From the NCBI GenBank assembly GCA_036346405.1, contig CM070563.1, positions 33,531,298 through 33,595,297 on the forward strand: a stretch of 64,000 nt of DNA, given 5' to 3'. This DNA is from Phyllostachys edulis (taxonomy: Eukaryota > Streptophyta > Magnoliopsida > Poales > Poaceae). This document shows, one piece after another, positions 45,225-57,884 of the stretch. The notes under the pieces were generated by a model. That model made no database searches, had not been told where the DNA came from, and worked only from the letters and a program-made list of their open reading frames with translations. How positions within the stretch are numbered: the stretch's first letter is position 1; each line of letters opens with the position of its first letter. The position numbers and the translations under genes are program-made.

Positions 45225-48200
45225 AAAATCAGCATTTTCCGACTCCCCGATAGAATCCTTCTTATGGAAATAATTTATTCAAATACTAGGTTAATTATAA
45301 TGAATTAATACATTTTTTCCCAAATTTATGGGACAGGGTTAAACCCTAATAAAATTCAAACACAACTTTATAACCTAACTTCAGTTTGAATTTATAATAT
45401 ACAAAATATATCATAAATAGTATGATATTATAATTTTTATGGACAGTAGACTATCCTAGGAACCTCTGTGAATTATTTCAGAATTTTTGGAAATTTATTT
45501 ATATTTATAAGGCCCTGGTCAAAGTAGGGAGGCCAATTTAAATTCTAGTCAAACCCTAAACCCAACCGATCAAGTACTATTCATTGGGATCGAGCCCGAC
45601 CCAGCCTCTTGACTCAGCTGAGTCAACTAGCTACACTCACCGCACCAGCCTCACGTGGGCCGTCCGATTATAATCCAATGGCCCAGATCCAGCGCCGTCT
45701 CGGCCGGTCCGAAAGTTCAGCGAATCTCAACCTTTCGTTCACGATCCAACGGTCCCGATCCCAACCGCTCAAATCAGCCCGAGCCACACTCGTGTCTGCG
45801 CCGTTTTGTGTGACTGCCACGCCGAGCCTGCCTGTCGGTATCGTCCCTGACCTCGCGCAGGGGAGTGTCGCCACGCGGCCGGGCTTCTCCGACGCGCCCA
45901 GAACGGCTCTTCGACGCTGTCAATCCACCGCCCTCCCCAGCCTATCGCATTGCTTCTCCACTTGACGCCGCCTCACTGCCTCTACCGAGCATAAGTCGTC
46001 TCAAGCCTTGGCATTTCCTCACTTCTCCTCTGTTGGCGAGGAGAGGACGCTGTTTCGGTGAACCTCGCGAGTAAGCTCCTCCTTGGTGCCCTTCATTTTC
46101 TCCTAGCCACGCCAGTGTCCGCTTGAGCTAATCCGCATCTGTCTTCGCTTGAAGCTCGTGGAACACTGCGTGCTCTCGCGACACCAGAGGCCTTGAGGCT
46201 AACTCTGCTGCCAATTTCGTCTCGGTGAGATCCTCTCCATTCCTTTCGCGTCACATTGTGCCTCCATACCTAGTGATGTTTTCCCCTCAACTAATTCGTC
46301 GGATTGTCCACATGAGCTAGGTAATTTGGGATCACCTTCTTGGGCAAGAGCTCTAATTCACTCCCTACTGTCGTTCGAGTAGGTCATTCACCGATTCCTC
46401 GTGTTTACATCATCTACTTAGCCTCCTTAATCTCCCCAAATCACTCATTGTCCTTCGTTTTGTGCCCAGTGCCCTATCCTCGTGGAGCTTGCCGCCGCTG
46501 TCGCCATTGCCGTGGCCAACCCAACCCCAAGCTCCTCCGGTCTCTCTTGAACCTCGGTAAGCTTCAGTGTACCTTGCCTTAACTTATGCGCGCGCTTGTT
46601 TGCACACCGCGGTGCTTAACTTGCACATGCACGCACACCGTGGGGCGCCACGCTTAGCTCAAAGAGCCGCCGCTCATGAACCACCGGGGACTCCATGGCC
46701 AAGCACCTTATGTTTGCAAGGGTCCAAGGAACCCATTCCTGCCCCTGGATTTCGCCGTCGTGGACCCTAGCTCCGGCAATGCTCCGGGCGAGGTCGCGGG
46801 CGAGGAGCTCGCTGTGTCGGAACCTCCGACCGGCACTATAGCTCGGGATTAGGACCAAATCCCGGTCGGTTTAGTTTAAATCCAGGTTTAACTGCGCTAA
46901 TGATTGAGCTTTGATTAGTCTTGAGTCGCTTACATGTGGGCTAATGCATAGAAACTGAGGAGTTAAGGTGCACCTGGTTTACTTTGAGTATATGACGTGT
47001 GGGCCACCCTGCCAGTTAGGGATAGTGTAGAGTGTCGGATACGTTTTCCTTTAAGGAAAACGTATTCTTGACATGCTTAACTCGGAAAGTACGCTTTCGT
47101 AATCGGAAAACGTATTTTGTAAATACGTTTCCTTCACAGCTCGGTTAGGTCTGTTGACCGAGTCGACTATTGAACCGGGGCCCGCTGGTCAGTGACCGCG
47201 GCTAGAGGCACGCCCGGTAAGAAAAGTAATAAATGGATTAGAAAAATCTGGAAATGAATTATCTGCACATTGTAAAATATGTATAACTTCAAAAATACAT
47301 AACTAATTCGTCTTAACTCCAAAATGGATGAAACCACTTCTGGTAATTTTCATTTTTAATGAAATTTATTTTAAAATTGATTTCAAACATGTCTCTGTAG
47401 CAGAGAGTATTATTATGGAAAATGATCCATAAACTTATTATTTTTACAATAAAAAAGGTGATAACTTTAAAAATGGATAACTAATTCATAAAAATTCCAA
47501 ATGAGGTAAACTCAACTATTCTGGTCTTGTAATAATATTATCTATTTATCCATATAATCCTTATACCCTCCACTACTCTACAAAATTTGACCTCATAATT
47601 AAATTACTCAAAGAGAGCATATTGAAAGCGGAAAATTCAAATCGTAATAACTCTCACATGCTAAATCCAAATGAAATAATTCTTTCACTTAAATTCATCT
47701 AAAATAATGATTTAGCTACTGTATAAAAATCATGCATTTTTGAACACTTTGAATTTTTGAGTATTTCTCGATGCTTATTCGATATTATATTTATTTAGAT
47801 ACCGAGCCTATCGATATTGACTTATACGCTACTGAGGAAGAGCAACTGAGTTACCAACAAGGCAAGCATCATTTGAACTTTCTTTTGCATCATATTTGAT
47901 CCCAGTTTTGTTAAGTTAGTGCAATGATAATTGCTTGCATGCTATTTTTGATAATGTCGCTATTTTTGTGATGTGTAGATTAGTTATCTCCTAATTCATT
48001 GAGGTTATACTTGAATTATTCTAGTACTTCATGCTTAAGTTAGAATGGTTGAAATATATTGTTCGGGTTTGCTTAGCCATGCAAGTCTAGAACCGTTAGT
48101 TGATTGTCGGGAATAACCCGACAATTATGGGATAAACACAACTATCTTTATATGCTTTTGTTTCAGATCTTCATATCTGTTTTATAAGTTAAATTTTGTC

Positions 48201-49670
48201 ATTTTAAATGATCGTTTGGTCTAGACAAGTGATGGTTAGTGATGGTGCCTTTGTGCACGAGAATTGGGTAAGTGGTTGACTTGTCTGGACAATTAAGGAC
48301 TGAACTTTGGTAACATCTTTGATTCATGTAAAACTCGTGCTATCACACGCGGTGTATGGGCGCCGCTTAGTTAAGTAAGGGGTTGGTATTGTTGAGTTGA
48401 TGACTGGTGGTGTGAGGGCGTATATGTGTTCCATCGCATATATGTTCCATAAGGGTGCCGATTGCAATTCTTTATTGTGAGGGTGAGCCCTCTTTAAACT
48501 TTATTAATTGGGTTGGCATTTCCGACACAACTTGCGTGCCCGTTTAGTTGTAGGTGGGTAGCCTACACTTAAATGGGGTTACGTCGGCGTATGGGTGAGT
48601 CAACTCAATGATATCAACTTGTTGAAAAATACTAAGTCTTGGTTTATCTTACCAGGCATACCATAGGAAGTATGCTATATTCGGAGGCATCTGGAGGCTT
48701 ACGGGCTAATCAAGTTGGGTGGGTAAAGTAGTACACCCCTGCAAGGTATAAATCTATTCGAATAGCCGTGTCCACGGTTATGGACGACCACTTGAGTTAC
48801 ATGGTTGCTATTGTTAGACTTGGAATTAAAATTGTGGTATAACTTGGTATTGTCATGAATGGGATATTCATGTTTGTTGTTATATCAAAGTGGATAGCCA
48901 CTTTGTCATTTGTATGGTTCAATTGTTATTCAATTTACTACTTATTCACGTGCTTTACTTCTACTTCAAATCTGATTTTGAAATGGCACTTGAAAAACTA
49001 GTATATGTAGGTTATAAATTGTTGTGTCTCTTTTGCAAAACTAAACCAATATGAACCATCCTTTGTAATAACCTCTAGCATACTAATTTTTATTTGTGTA
49101 AGACCTGTGAGTACCTTTGTACTCAACCCAGTTGCTACAATTTCAGGTGAGGAAGTGTATGAGCCCGTTGAGTTTGTTAGCGCCGATATTGGCGACGCTA
49201 ATGAGTAATGCTATCATTTAACTCCCAGTCAGTTGCCGATGGGTTATGGGGCATACCATGCTGGATATTTTGGTTTATTTACTTGCTTCCGCTGCTACTT
49301 AATACTCTTATTTGAATTTGGCCGGTCGGCCGATTGTAATGGATGTAAACTTTAAAATATTATGTTGTATGTCTTTTGAACTTAATACTCTTATATTGGT
49401 CGCTGATCTTGGGAGCCAATATGATTGCATGCTCGCTGTTCGTGGCTTCCTATTTAACTCACTAAGTGTAGTGCTTGACTTGTTGGAGAACCGACAATCA
49501 TGTAGTGCTCGCAAAGGAGCAGCGCGCATGATCATCGGGGCTCTAGTTTGTGGTTAAGCTTTTCACTAAGATTGAGTTAAGTTGGAATCCATTTACTTGA
49601 GGCCTTAGAGTTATGTCCTTATGACCTTGTTTAGTCTCGGTCTTACGGAGATAACCCGGGGGTCCTCACA
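45225..49670 (+). mobile_element. Long Gypsy-type LTR region ahead of the pol fragment
   Basis: No genes. The right end, aacccgggggtcctcaca, is LTR-like (ends CA). The last 700 bp carry phrases typical of long grass Gypsy LTRs (tattcgaatagccgtgtccacgg near 48,757; cttgcttccgctgc near 49,283; ttgtaatgg near 49,335). A GC-rich promoter-like stretch lies at 45,600-46,860. The left boundary is uncertain: no TG start with a matching target duplication was found. The LTR end abuts in-frame pol codons at 49,671, so gag and the start of pol are missing or were displaced. It shares words with the 25.4-29.0 kb element in reverse. Confidence 0.5.
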
Positions 49671-52600
49671 CTAGCTTTACGGCCTGACAAAGTACCCGTA
49701 AAACAAAAATTACGGAGATTTGCCCCTGATCGACGAGATGCTATTAAATCAAAATTAGATAAGCTACTTAAAGTAGGCTTTATAAGAGAAGTCGACCACC
49801 CAGAGTGGTTGGCCAACCCTGTAATGGTTAGGAAGTCGAACGGCAAATGGCGTATGTGCGTAGACTTCAATGATCTTAAGAAAGCTTGTCCAAAAGATGA
49901 TTTTCCTTTACCTCGTATCGATCAGTTGGTTGATTCTACTGCAGGTTGTGAAATGTTAAGTTTTTTAGATGCATATTCTGGATACCACCAAATCAATATG
50001 TGTCTAGACGATGAAGAAAAGACCGTATTTATTACACCATTTGGTATATTTTGCTATGTCAAAATGCCATTCGGTTTAAAAAATGCCGGCGCTTCTTTTC
50101 AACGCTTAATGCAATCGACTTTTTCATTTCAGCTAGGCCGAAACCTGGAAGCCTATGTTGATCATCTAGTCGTTAAGAGCATCAAGAGACTTAATCATAT
50201 CACTGACCTACAAGAAACATTCGACAACCTCAGAAAGCACCGCTTAAAACTCAATCCTGAGAAGTGTGTGTTCAGAATCTCTTCAGGAAAATTGCTTGGA
50301 TTCCTAGTATCTATACGAGGAATCGAAGAAAATCCCGAAAAGATACAGGCCATCGTACAAATGCGCCCTCCGACTACGAAGAAAGAAGTCAAAAAACTCA
50401 CAGGGTGCATGGCGGCTTTAAGTCATTTCATTGCACGATTGGGTGAAAAAGGACTACCTTTCTTTAAACTTCTAAGGAAACATGAAGGTTTTGAGTGGTC
50501 GAAAGAGGCAAACGTTACCTTTGAGGATGTCAAGAGGTATCTTACGAGTGCTCCTATTTTGGTTTCTCCGAGGCCAGAAGAGACGCTCTTAATTTACCTA
50601 GCTGCCACGCCACAGCGATGGCCGATCTTGATCGTCAGAGAACGTGAAAACGTACAACGTCCAGTTTACTACGTAAATGAAGTTTTACACAGGCCTAAGG
50701 AGCGTTACCCACAGGTCCAAAAACTTCTATATGCCCTCCTCATGTCTTCGAGGAAACTGCGGTATTATTTTCAGGCGCACAAAATAGCTGTACCGTCTGA
50801 GTTTCCCTTGGAAGTGATCCTCCAGAATAGGGAAACAACGGGACGCATGGCAAAATGGTCAGTCGAACTTGGGGAGTTCGACCTCCATTTCATGTCCCGA
50901 ACGGCCATTAAATCCCAGATCTTGGCAGACTTTGTCGACGAATGGACAAATCCTGAACCTGTTCAGGATACCCAATACGATTCCCACGACCAGTGGACGA
51001 TGTACTTTGACGGGTCACTTACTTTAAGTGGCTCGAGGGCTAGGGTGGTCCTAGTATCTCCTACCGGAGAGACCTTAAAGTATGCCATACAATTAAACTT
51101 TCAGGCCACTAACAACGTGGCAGAATACGAAGGTTTGCTAGCTGGCATACGAGCTGCGAAAGCACTCTCGATTCGCCGACTACTCATGAGAGGAGACTCT
51201 CAACTAGTCGTGAATCAAGTCGGGAAAGAGTACCAGTGCTCTAACCTGACAATGTCTCGGTACTTATCGGAAGTGCGTAAGCTAGAAAAGTATTTTGTGG
51301 GTTTCGAGGCACAATTTATCCCTCGAAAGGATAATTTCCTCGCAGACCAGTTTGCTCGAATGGCTTCTTCCTGATCTATAGTGCCAAAAGGAGTCTTCTT
51401 GGAACAACTCCAGAAGCCGTCCCTGGTTGAAGAACCAGAGGCACCTCCTGTTGAGACGGCCTCTCTAGAATACGAAGATACCTGGATGGCTCCCATCTAC
51501 GAGTATCTTCAGAAGGGTTCCGTACCTGAAGACGATCCCGAGGCAGATCGCTTATCCCGAAAGGCCAAAATGTATACTTTGGTTGAATGAGTCCTCTATA
51601 AACAAGGCACTCAAGGGGTGTTCATGCGATGCATTCCGCAGAGCGAAGGATTAATACTCCTTCACGACATACACAGTGGCATCTGTGGAACACATGCTTC
51701 CTACAGAACGCTGGTCGGTAAGGCCTTTCGACAAGGTTTTTACTGGCCAACAGCTCTATACGATGCCAAAGAGTTGGTTAAAAAGTGTGTCCAATGCCAG
51801 TTTCATAGCAGACAAATACACCAACCAGCTCAAGCATTACAAACGATACCTCTGTCTTGGCCTTTTGCAACCTGGGGTCTCGATATCCTAGGACCGTTCC
51901 CCAAAGCTCCAGGAGGTTTCGAGTTCCTTTTTGTGGCTATTGATACGCTTCACAAAATGGATCGGGTTTAACTTGTAATCGGATAACAACGAAGCAAAGA
52001 AACGGTTCATGATGAGATGCGTAATTACTCGATTTGGAGTTCCAAGTCGAATAATCACAGATAATGGTAAACAATTTTCGAGTGCAAAATTTCAGGAATT
52101 TTGCGACGAGTTGGGTACCAAGTTATGTTATGCTTCTATTGCCCATCCCAAAGCAATGGGGCAGTCGAACGTGCAAATGACCAAATAATGCAGGGAATTA
52201 AAACCCGAGTCTTCGACCAGCTCGTCAAGCGCTTGGGAGCTTGGGTACAAGAATTACCCTCCGATATAGGCGCTCAGACGACTACTAGTCGGACTACGAG
52301 TAAAACCCCTTTTTCTAGTCTTGAGTGAAGCCATGCTTCCTCCTAACTAAAGATACGGATCAACATGAGTCGAAACTTTCAATGACTCCAACCAGAACAA
52401 CTTCGAGCGGATGACATTAACCTACTCAAGAAAGGAGAAACCGTGTCTTAATCCGCTCAAATAGCCTACCAACAAGCCTGCGTAGATACTACGATCGAAG
52501 GTCCAACCTCGCAGACCTTGTCAGAGGTGACTTGGTATTGAGGCTCGCCAATCCAAGTCTAATCGGAATAAACTTTCTCCCAAGTGGGAAGGTCCTTACG

Positions 52601-52700
52601 AAGGGTCGGGTTACACTACCAGGTCGAGATGATTGGCAATAGAAGACGGCGTGTTCTCTCGAATTCTTGGAACATCGACCGATTCGCAAGTTTTATGTGT
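49671..52700 (+). pseudogene. Ty3/Gypsy pol fragment: reverse transcriptase, RNase H, integrase
   Basis: From LALRPDKVPVKQKLRRFAPD the frame gives reverse transcriptase (REVDHPEWLANPVMV, GKWRMCVDFNDLKKACPKD, FLDAYSGYHQI, FGLKNAGASFQRLM). The catalytic YVDD motif is YVDH (His at 50,163-50,165). RNase H follows (MYFDGS, AEYEGLLAG, RGDSQLV, LADQFARM). After a TGA (51,372) and a second TGA (51,588) comes the integrase zinc finger (HDIHSG...H, CVQCQF) and core start (WGLDILGPFPKAPGGFEFLF), stopping at TAA 51,969. Later pieces (SNGAVERANDQIMQGIKTR at about 52,150) keep the third acidic residue, and a WNIDRFASFM-like tail ends near 52,700. Several stops and frameshifts make it dead. It is RIRE2/Retand-like by memory. 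Confidence 0.9.
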
Positions 52701-53580
52701 AACAAACCATTCAGACAATAAAGCCTCAGGTTCTCTATACCTCTATTGTCTTATTTTTGAGTAGTGCTTTCATAATATTTCGACTACATTCCAGTTTTCT
52801 TTACACTGGTCGAAAGGCAGGTAACATTACCTAGTCGAAGCCACTCCTCTCTGCACGTGGTCCTGCCCACTAGAAGGAGCTTTCTAGTGTTGACTCGTTA
52901 CTCACTTTTGCTGCCAATACAAAGAGCTCGGGTTCTATTTGGTCGAAATATTTTTAAAGCTAGCTCTTTCTTTACCTTAGTTTATTTCTTCAGTTATTTT
53001 GAAAAATACTCTAAGCAGAGTGCACTTTCTTAGATTTATTCAACCGCTTTTGGTATACTCGTTCCGTCCCAACTGGTCGGAGGAAGAAACACATCTAGTC
53101 GAAGTCTTTCCTCTCTGTACGTGGTCCTGCCCACTAGAAGGAACTTCCTAGTATTATTCAGTTTCCAACTTTTGCTTACAGGACAGACCTATCGAGTCCA
53201 CCAAAGAAGGACGAACGAATTTTTTAAAGTCCTCTACACGTTTGCCTAACACAAGTTGCCGTTCTCGATTTAATTAATCTGATCGGAGATGGCAATATCA
53301 CCTAGTCGAAGCCTTTCCTCTCTGCACGTGGTCCTGCCCACTAGAAGGAACTTCCTAGGGTTGATTCATTACTACTATTTTGGCTAGTGCATGACAATCG
53401 TGATAAAAAACTACAAGTTAATCAAACCTCTCTGTTTTCATAAACCCTTTTAACACTATTTACCTAGTTTATCTAAATAGACTAAGCAAATAGTCGGGGG
53501 CTAGGATAAAGTTATTAATTTGACTTCGATTCTTAGTCTTTCTTTCGTTAATTATCATTTGAGTTACTAACTACTCGACA
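52701..53580 (+). other. Non-coding spacer between pol and the antisense frame, with internal repeats
   Basis: Three copies of a block ctagtcgaag...ctctctgcacgtggtcctgcc...cactagaaggaacttcctag occur near 52,831, 53,095 and 53,302 (spacing about 264 and 207 bp). Words between copies vary. No frame was seen. Confidence 0.6.
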
Positions 53581-53656
53581 AGATGATTTGTAGGAAACAA
53601 GATGGATTATATATTACATCAGCAAAAGCTTGTTTTCACAGGTTTCTTATTACAAA

Positions 53657-55755
53657 CTACACTGAAGAGGGAGATCCCAGTTGTATCTCCTCCGAGACCT
53701 TCCTGCCGACTGGCTGTATTTCTTCAATCAAACGACTTGCTTCTGCCTCAGGGCAGTTGAAGTCGACGTCGATTGGTTGCACATTAAGGCTGGGGTCATG
53801 AGCTTTAAGTTTTGCCAATGCATAACTTATTGCACCTTCGACCACCTCCTTTATCGAGTCAGCTTCGTTGGCCTTCAGGGTGGTCACCAGTTCTTGCAAA
53901 GTCCTGACTTGTTCCCCAATAGTACTTATGTGAGCAGCTATCGTGTCTTCTTGAGGAGTTTTTCCCTCACCATGTAGCTCACCAAGTATATTGTTCAGAA
54001 GCATGATGTTGTCTTGAAGATTAACCTTCATCGACTTCATCTCCTGTTGGTTACGAGTCGAAGCCTCACGGAGTTGTTTATTTTCGACTGCCTGCTCTGG
54101 AGTAAGACTAGTCAAGCAAAAATAACTCCTAGAGGAGGGGAAAACAAAAATAATCGCAGGTAAAGAATTCCTTATCTACTAATCGAGAGTCTAACTTCTT
54201 GATTTCATCATTATGGGAAGCAATGGTCTTTGCATGCCGCTCCTCCCATAATCTAATGTCCTTTGCGTTTTCCTTGGCAATGCGGACGGTCTCGTTAAGA
54301 ATCATAGTTTTTTCCTGATCCTTAGTTTCGAGCCTTCCCAGTTCGAGTTCAATTTCTAAAAAGAAATGAGAATCAGAATAAGAAAAGAACTCGTGAAGGA
54401 CTGCAGGTAAAGAATTGCTTACCCGCTTGCCGAGATTTCAGCCTTTCAATCTCTTGATCTTTATCTTTGTCGATACGAGAAATCTCATGGATAACCAAAG
54501 TTTTATCTTTAGCTTCAACTTGAAGCCTTCTCATTCATCATCTTTTTCTGAAAAGAAACAAGAGTTAAAAAGGTAAAGATCGACGACATAAGCAGTCTTA
54601 AGTTCAGAACTTACTGTTTATCTCTTCCTGCAATTTTTCAATTGCAGAGTTAGCCTCCTGAAGCTTCTTCAAGAGGTCTTCTATCTCTTCCCCTAGATTT
54701 CTCGACTCCTCTTTTTCATAATCGAGCGAGTCGGCCAGGGTCTTTTCGTCGCTATTTAACCTGTAAAAGTTAAGAGTGGACATGATCACTAACCAACTAG
54801 TCATAAGATTTTCTACGACCATTGATCTAGTCATAAGTTCTTCTATGACAAGCTTCTAGTTGTAAGTTCTTCTACGACAAACTACTGGTCGTCAGCCTTT
54901 CTACGACTAGCACCTAGTTGTAAGTTCTTCTACGACAAACTACTGGTTGTCAGCCTTTCTACGACTAGCACCTAGTCATGAGTTTTTCCACGACGAAGCC
55001 CCATAAGCATTGAATAAGTGGTCAAACCAAAAAAAAATGACTACGAATAACAGTGACTTACTACCTCTCTGCCTATTCGCAGAGTTCCGCTTTTTCCTGT
55101 CGTAGCTCTATGAGTTGTCGGTGATATTCACCAACAGTGGCAATTTGTTCCAAAGCTTTCTACAAAAAGAAAGACAGTAAGAAGCAAGGGAAGGCTGCAC
55201 ATATAAGTATCCTTAAAATACTTACATTCATGGTAGTCCGAGCAAACATTGAGAAGACCATCGATGGATTCTTCAGCTTATCTACCTTCTCGACACTGTC
55301 CCACCAAACCTTCTAGAGACGCTCGTTGTAAAAAATTTCCCCTCTATTGGTAATATCTTTGGGATGAGGGACTCGATCGCGAGATCTAAAAGCAGAAGAC
55401 CCCACGATGGAAGCAGGACCAAAGAAATCAGAACAGAAGTTGAAGTACTCCTCATCTTTTGATTCTGTAACTGCAGCTTCTCTTTGGAGACCGGGAGGTA
55501 CGTCTGCAACGACTTCCTTCCCGGCACGGTGGTCAGGTATATCACCACCCTGGCCAGAGGCTTCTCACGCCTCTGTTTCTACACCGCCTCGGATAATAGC
55601 AACAACCTCAGTGGTTGTAACAACCACTTCAGAAGCCACGACTTCCTCCGCCTCTCGAGCAGAGGGTGATCCTTCGACCACTCCTACTGTTATCTCTCCA
55701 TCCACTGGAGAAGTGACAATAGGCTTCTCAATAGAAGTATCCTCGGGGGCTGAAG
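53657..55755 (-). CDS. Antisense, apparently intron-containing coiled-coil frame of the Gypsy element
   Basis: Opposite to pol, several open blocks are joined by good minus-strand splice sites. The upstream block ends ARTTMN before a GTAAGT donor at about 55,225. The next block is 55,159-55,062 (KALEQIATVGEYHRQLIELR). Others lie at about 54,760-54,613 (EEIEDLLKKLQEANSAIEKL), 54,535-54,425 and 54,355-54,180. The last block is 54,115-53,657 and ends with a stop. Blocks are rich in E, K, L and Q and predicted coiled coil. Extra antisense frames between pol and the 3' LTR are known in Retand/RIRE2-like plant Gypsy elements; their role is not established. At least one internal stop (about 55,075) suggests decay. 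The 5' end was cut off by the Copia insertion at 55,756. Confidence 0.5.
54780..54995. repeat. Short tandem repeat: agttcttctacgaca / gcctttctacgacta
   Basis: Phrases tagttgtaagttcttctacg and ctggtcgtcagcctttctac alternate about four times with periods near 55 bp. It lies in an intron-like gap of the antisense frame. Confidence 0.7.
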
Positions 55756-55879
55756 TGTGGATGTCATGAGGACATTGTGGATGTCATGTGGACATGCTCA
55801 TGATCTTAGGTGATGAGACAATTGGCAATTGCTTTGAAAGTTTGTTGAATTCTGTGGTTTTCAAAGAAGTGTCGGGTTT

Positions 55880-56310
55880 TTGCGGTAGTACTGTCGTTGT
55901 GGTCATGCAGAGTACCGCTTATGGATCGACCGCAAGTTTGTTGGCGGTTTGAATTTTTCCGAAGCCTTGTGTTTGGTTTCTTGGGTTTTCTCGAGGAGCG
56001 GTAGTACCGGGCTTTGGTTGCCGGTAGTACCGCATGTCGGTGAGACCGAAATTTTTGTGGCGGTTGCAAAATTTCAGAGAAGGTGTTTTTGAGCTCTGGC
56101 TTCCTTGAGGAGCGGTACGACCGTGCTTTGGTTGCCGGTAGTACCGCATGGCGGAATGACCGCGTGTGGACGGTATGGATTTTCCAAAGGAGTTGTTTTT
56201 GGAGATTTTGGGATTTCTCCAGGGTGCGGTAGTACCGCTGTTGTGGGAACGGTATGACCGCGTTGCGGTAATACCGGTGACTGTGTGGCGGTAATACCGC
56301 TTGTGATTTG
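55880..56310. repeat. Array of CGGTANTACCG-type palindromes in the LTR
   Basis: About a dozen gcggtagtaccg, ccggtagtaccgc, gcggtacgaccg, acggtatgaccgc and cggtaataccg words occur at irregular 15-80 bp spacing. Each is a near-perfect short palindrome with a variable centre. The same array recurs in the 3' LTR (63,320-63,720). It lies upstream of the LTR TATA box, in U3. Confidence 0.8.
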
Positions 56311-56988
56311 ATTTGTGCTGAATTGTGTTTCAATTGGAGATTCGATTTTGGGTTAGGTCAAGCTCATGTTCATCAGTGCATATGTGTTGCATGATGCATG
56401 TTTTGGCTAACGTGGGTCAAGTTGTGAAGAATTTGTTCCCGAAAATGGTTTCTTGGTCTATTGCTGTGCAGGTGGCTTGCAGGTCTATGATGGTCAGTGG
56501 CGAGGTGGATCGGGACTAAGCTTGGAGAGCTGAGGTCCAGAACGATCAAGGATGCCGGGTGAGGTCAGAGGACTCAAGCGGGGCACAGGATGGACAAGGG
56601 TGACCGAACGGGCAGTTCGGTGCGACTGGTTGGATCAAGCGGCGTGGGAGTCGTTGCAAGTACTCAGTGGTGCCGGTGGGATCCGGACGGGAGAGACTTG
56701 ACGACATGGAGCCGTTGATCAACCTACACGTGGCGAATCATGGGATTGCTTCACGATCTGTGGACTCGGTCTTTTGGAGAAGGATCGAGAAGGGGTATTT
56801 TGGTAATTTCACCAAATACTGCCTTGGTGACCTTTTGGCTAAACCGCAGCGCGGGTTGGCGCATGGAGAGGCGGTTTAGGTCAATCGATGATGAAGACGG
56901 TGCTTTGAGATGCGTGCGTGTGTTAACCCATTGTGTGTTAGGGTTTAATGGGTACCCTAATGGAATATTCTCTAGGATCTAGCCTCCA

Positions 56989-56999
56989 CTATATAAGGG
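56989..56999 (+). promoter_or_regulatory. Probable LTR TATA box
   Basis: The word ctatataaggg stands about 1.2 kb into the LTR, downstream of the palindrome array, in a position that suits the U3 promoter. Confidence 0.55.
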
Positions 57000-57884
57000 C
57001 TAAGTGTTGGTTGCACTATAGACCCTTTGGCCATTTTGAGAGCCCTATTGTGTGTTTAGGGTTTTGGGGAAGAAAGGATGAGAGGCTAGGGTTTCTAGAG
57101 TTGGATTGAGTGTGTGCTCTTAGAGAGAGCTTTGTCCTCCTAGATGGAGTGGCTGTAAACAATCTTTCATCTTCAATCAATCCATCCATGGTTACACAAG
57201 ATGTGTCTTTTTGCATTCATCCTCTCTATTTGATGATTTTGAGGCTTTCTTTGATCCGCGAGTTTTTGCTTGGTTTTTCTTCTTGATCTTGCTTGCTGGG
57301 ATATGTGGGAACCCATCTAAGGTCATCTTGATCATCATCCACCCACGAGCAAGTTTTGGATCAAGTTTTTCTTTTTTGCTCGGTTTTGAACCTTCCTTCG
57401 GTAAAATTGAAAAAGATAGGAACTTTGGCATGGATCTTTGCAATCGTTGCATGGAATAGGTTCCTAACATCCTTAGGAAGGTGTGTTTCAAGTTTCGTGA
57501 AGTTTGGAGTTACGGATCAAAAGTTACGCTAATTTTGATTTCGTTTTCAAGTTGTTTACTATTCATTCACCGATTTATCGTTCATACGAACGACCGCAAG
57601 CTGTTTCATCCAGTTGTACCGAAAATCGGAATGGCCAAGACTATTCATCCCAGACGACCGTAATCGGTCATCAAGATCGCTCATTAGGCTGATTTTTGTG
57701 TTTTTGGTCGTTTCTTTTGGGTATTTGAAGGGGATTCAGTACAAGTCTTCCGCTACACTTTTATATATTGATCTTCATAGTTCTCATAGCTATTGGAGTC
57801 AATATCTTGTTTGAATCCGATCAAAGAAAAAATAGATAGTGCTCCTATTCACACCCTCTCTAGTCGCCTTTCCGGTCCTACAAG

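Larger units (their letters stand above)
55756..57882 (+). repeat. 5' LTR of the Copia-like element (2,127 bp)
   Basis: Runs from tgtggatgtcatgagg to ggtcctaca. It includes a palindrome array (55,880-56,310), a TATA-like ctatataaggg at about 56,990 and a T/G-rich downstream part. Antisense frames across the array are composition artefacts. Confidence 0.88.

Noticed and set aside
45609..46858. Several plus and minus frames in GC-rich DNA
   Set aside because: They lie inside the long LTR; no homology signal and no consistent frame.
55806..56333. 175-codon antisense frame in the Copia LTR, present in both LTRs
   Set aside because: Created by the palindrome array (repeated YYR, VLPATKA); no start context, and it appears twice only because LTRs are duplicated.
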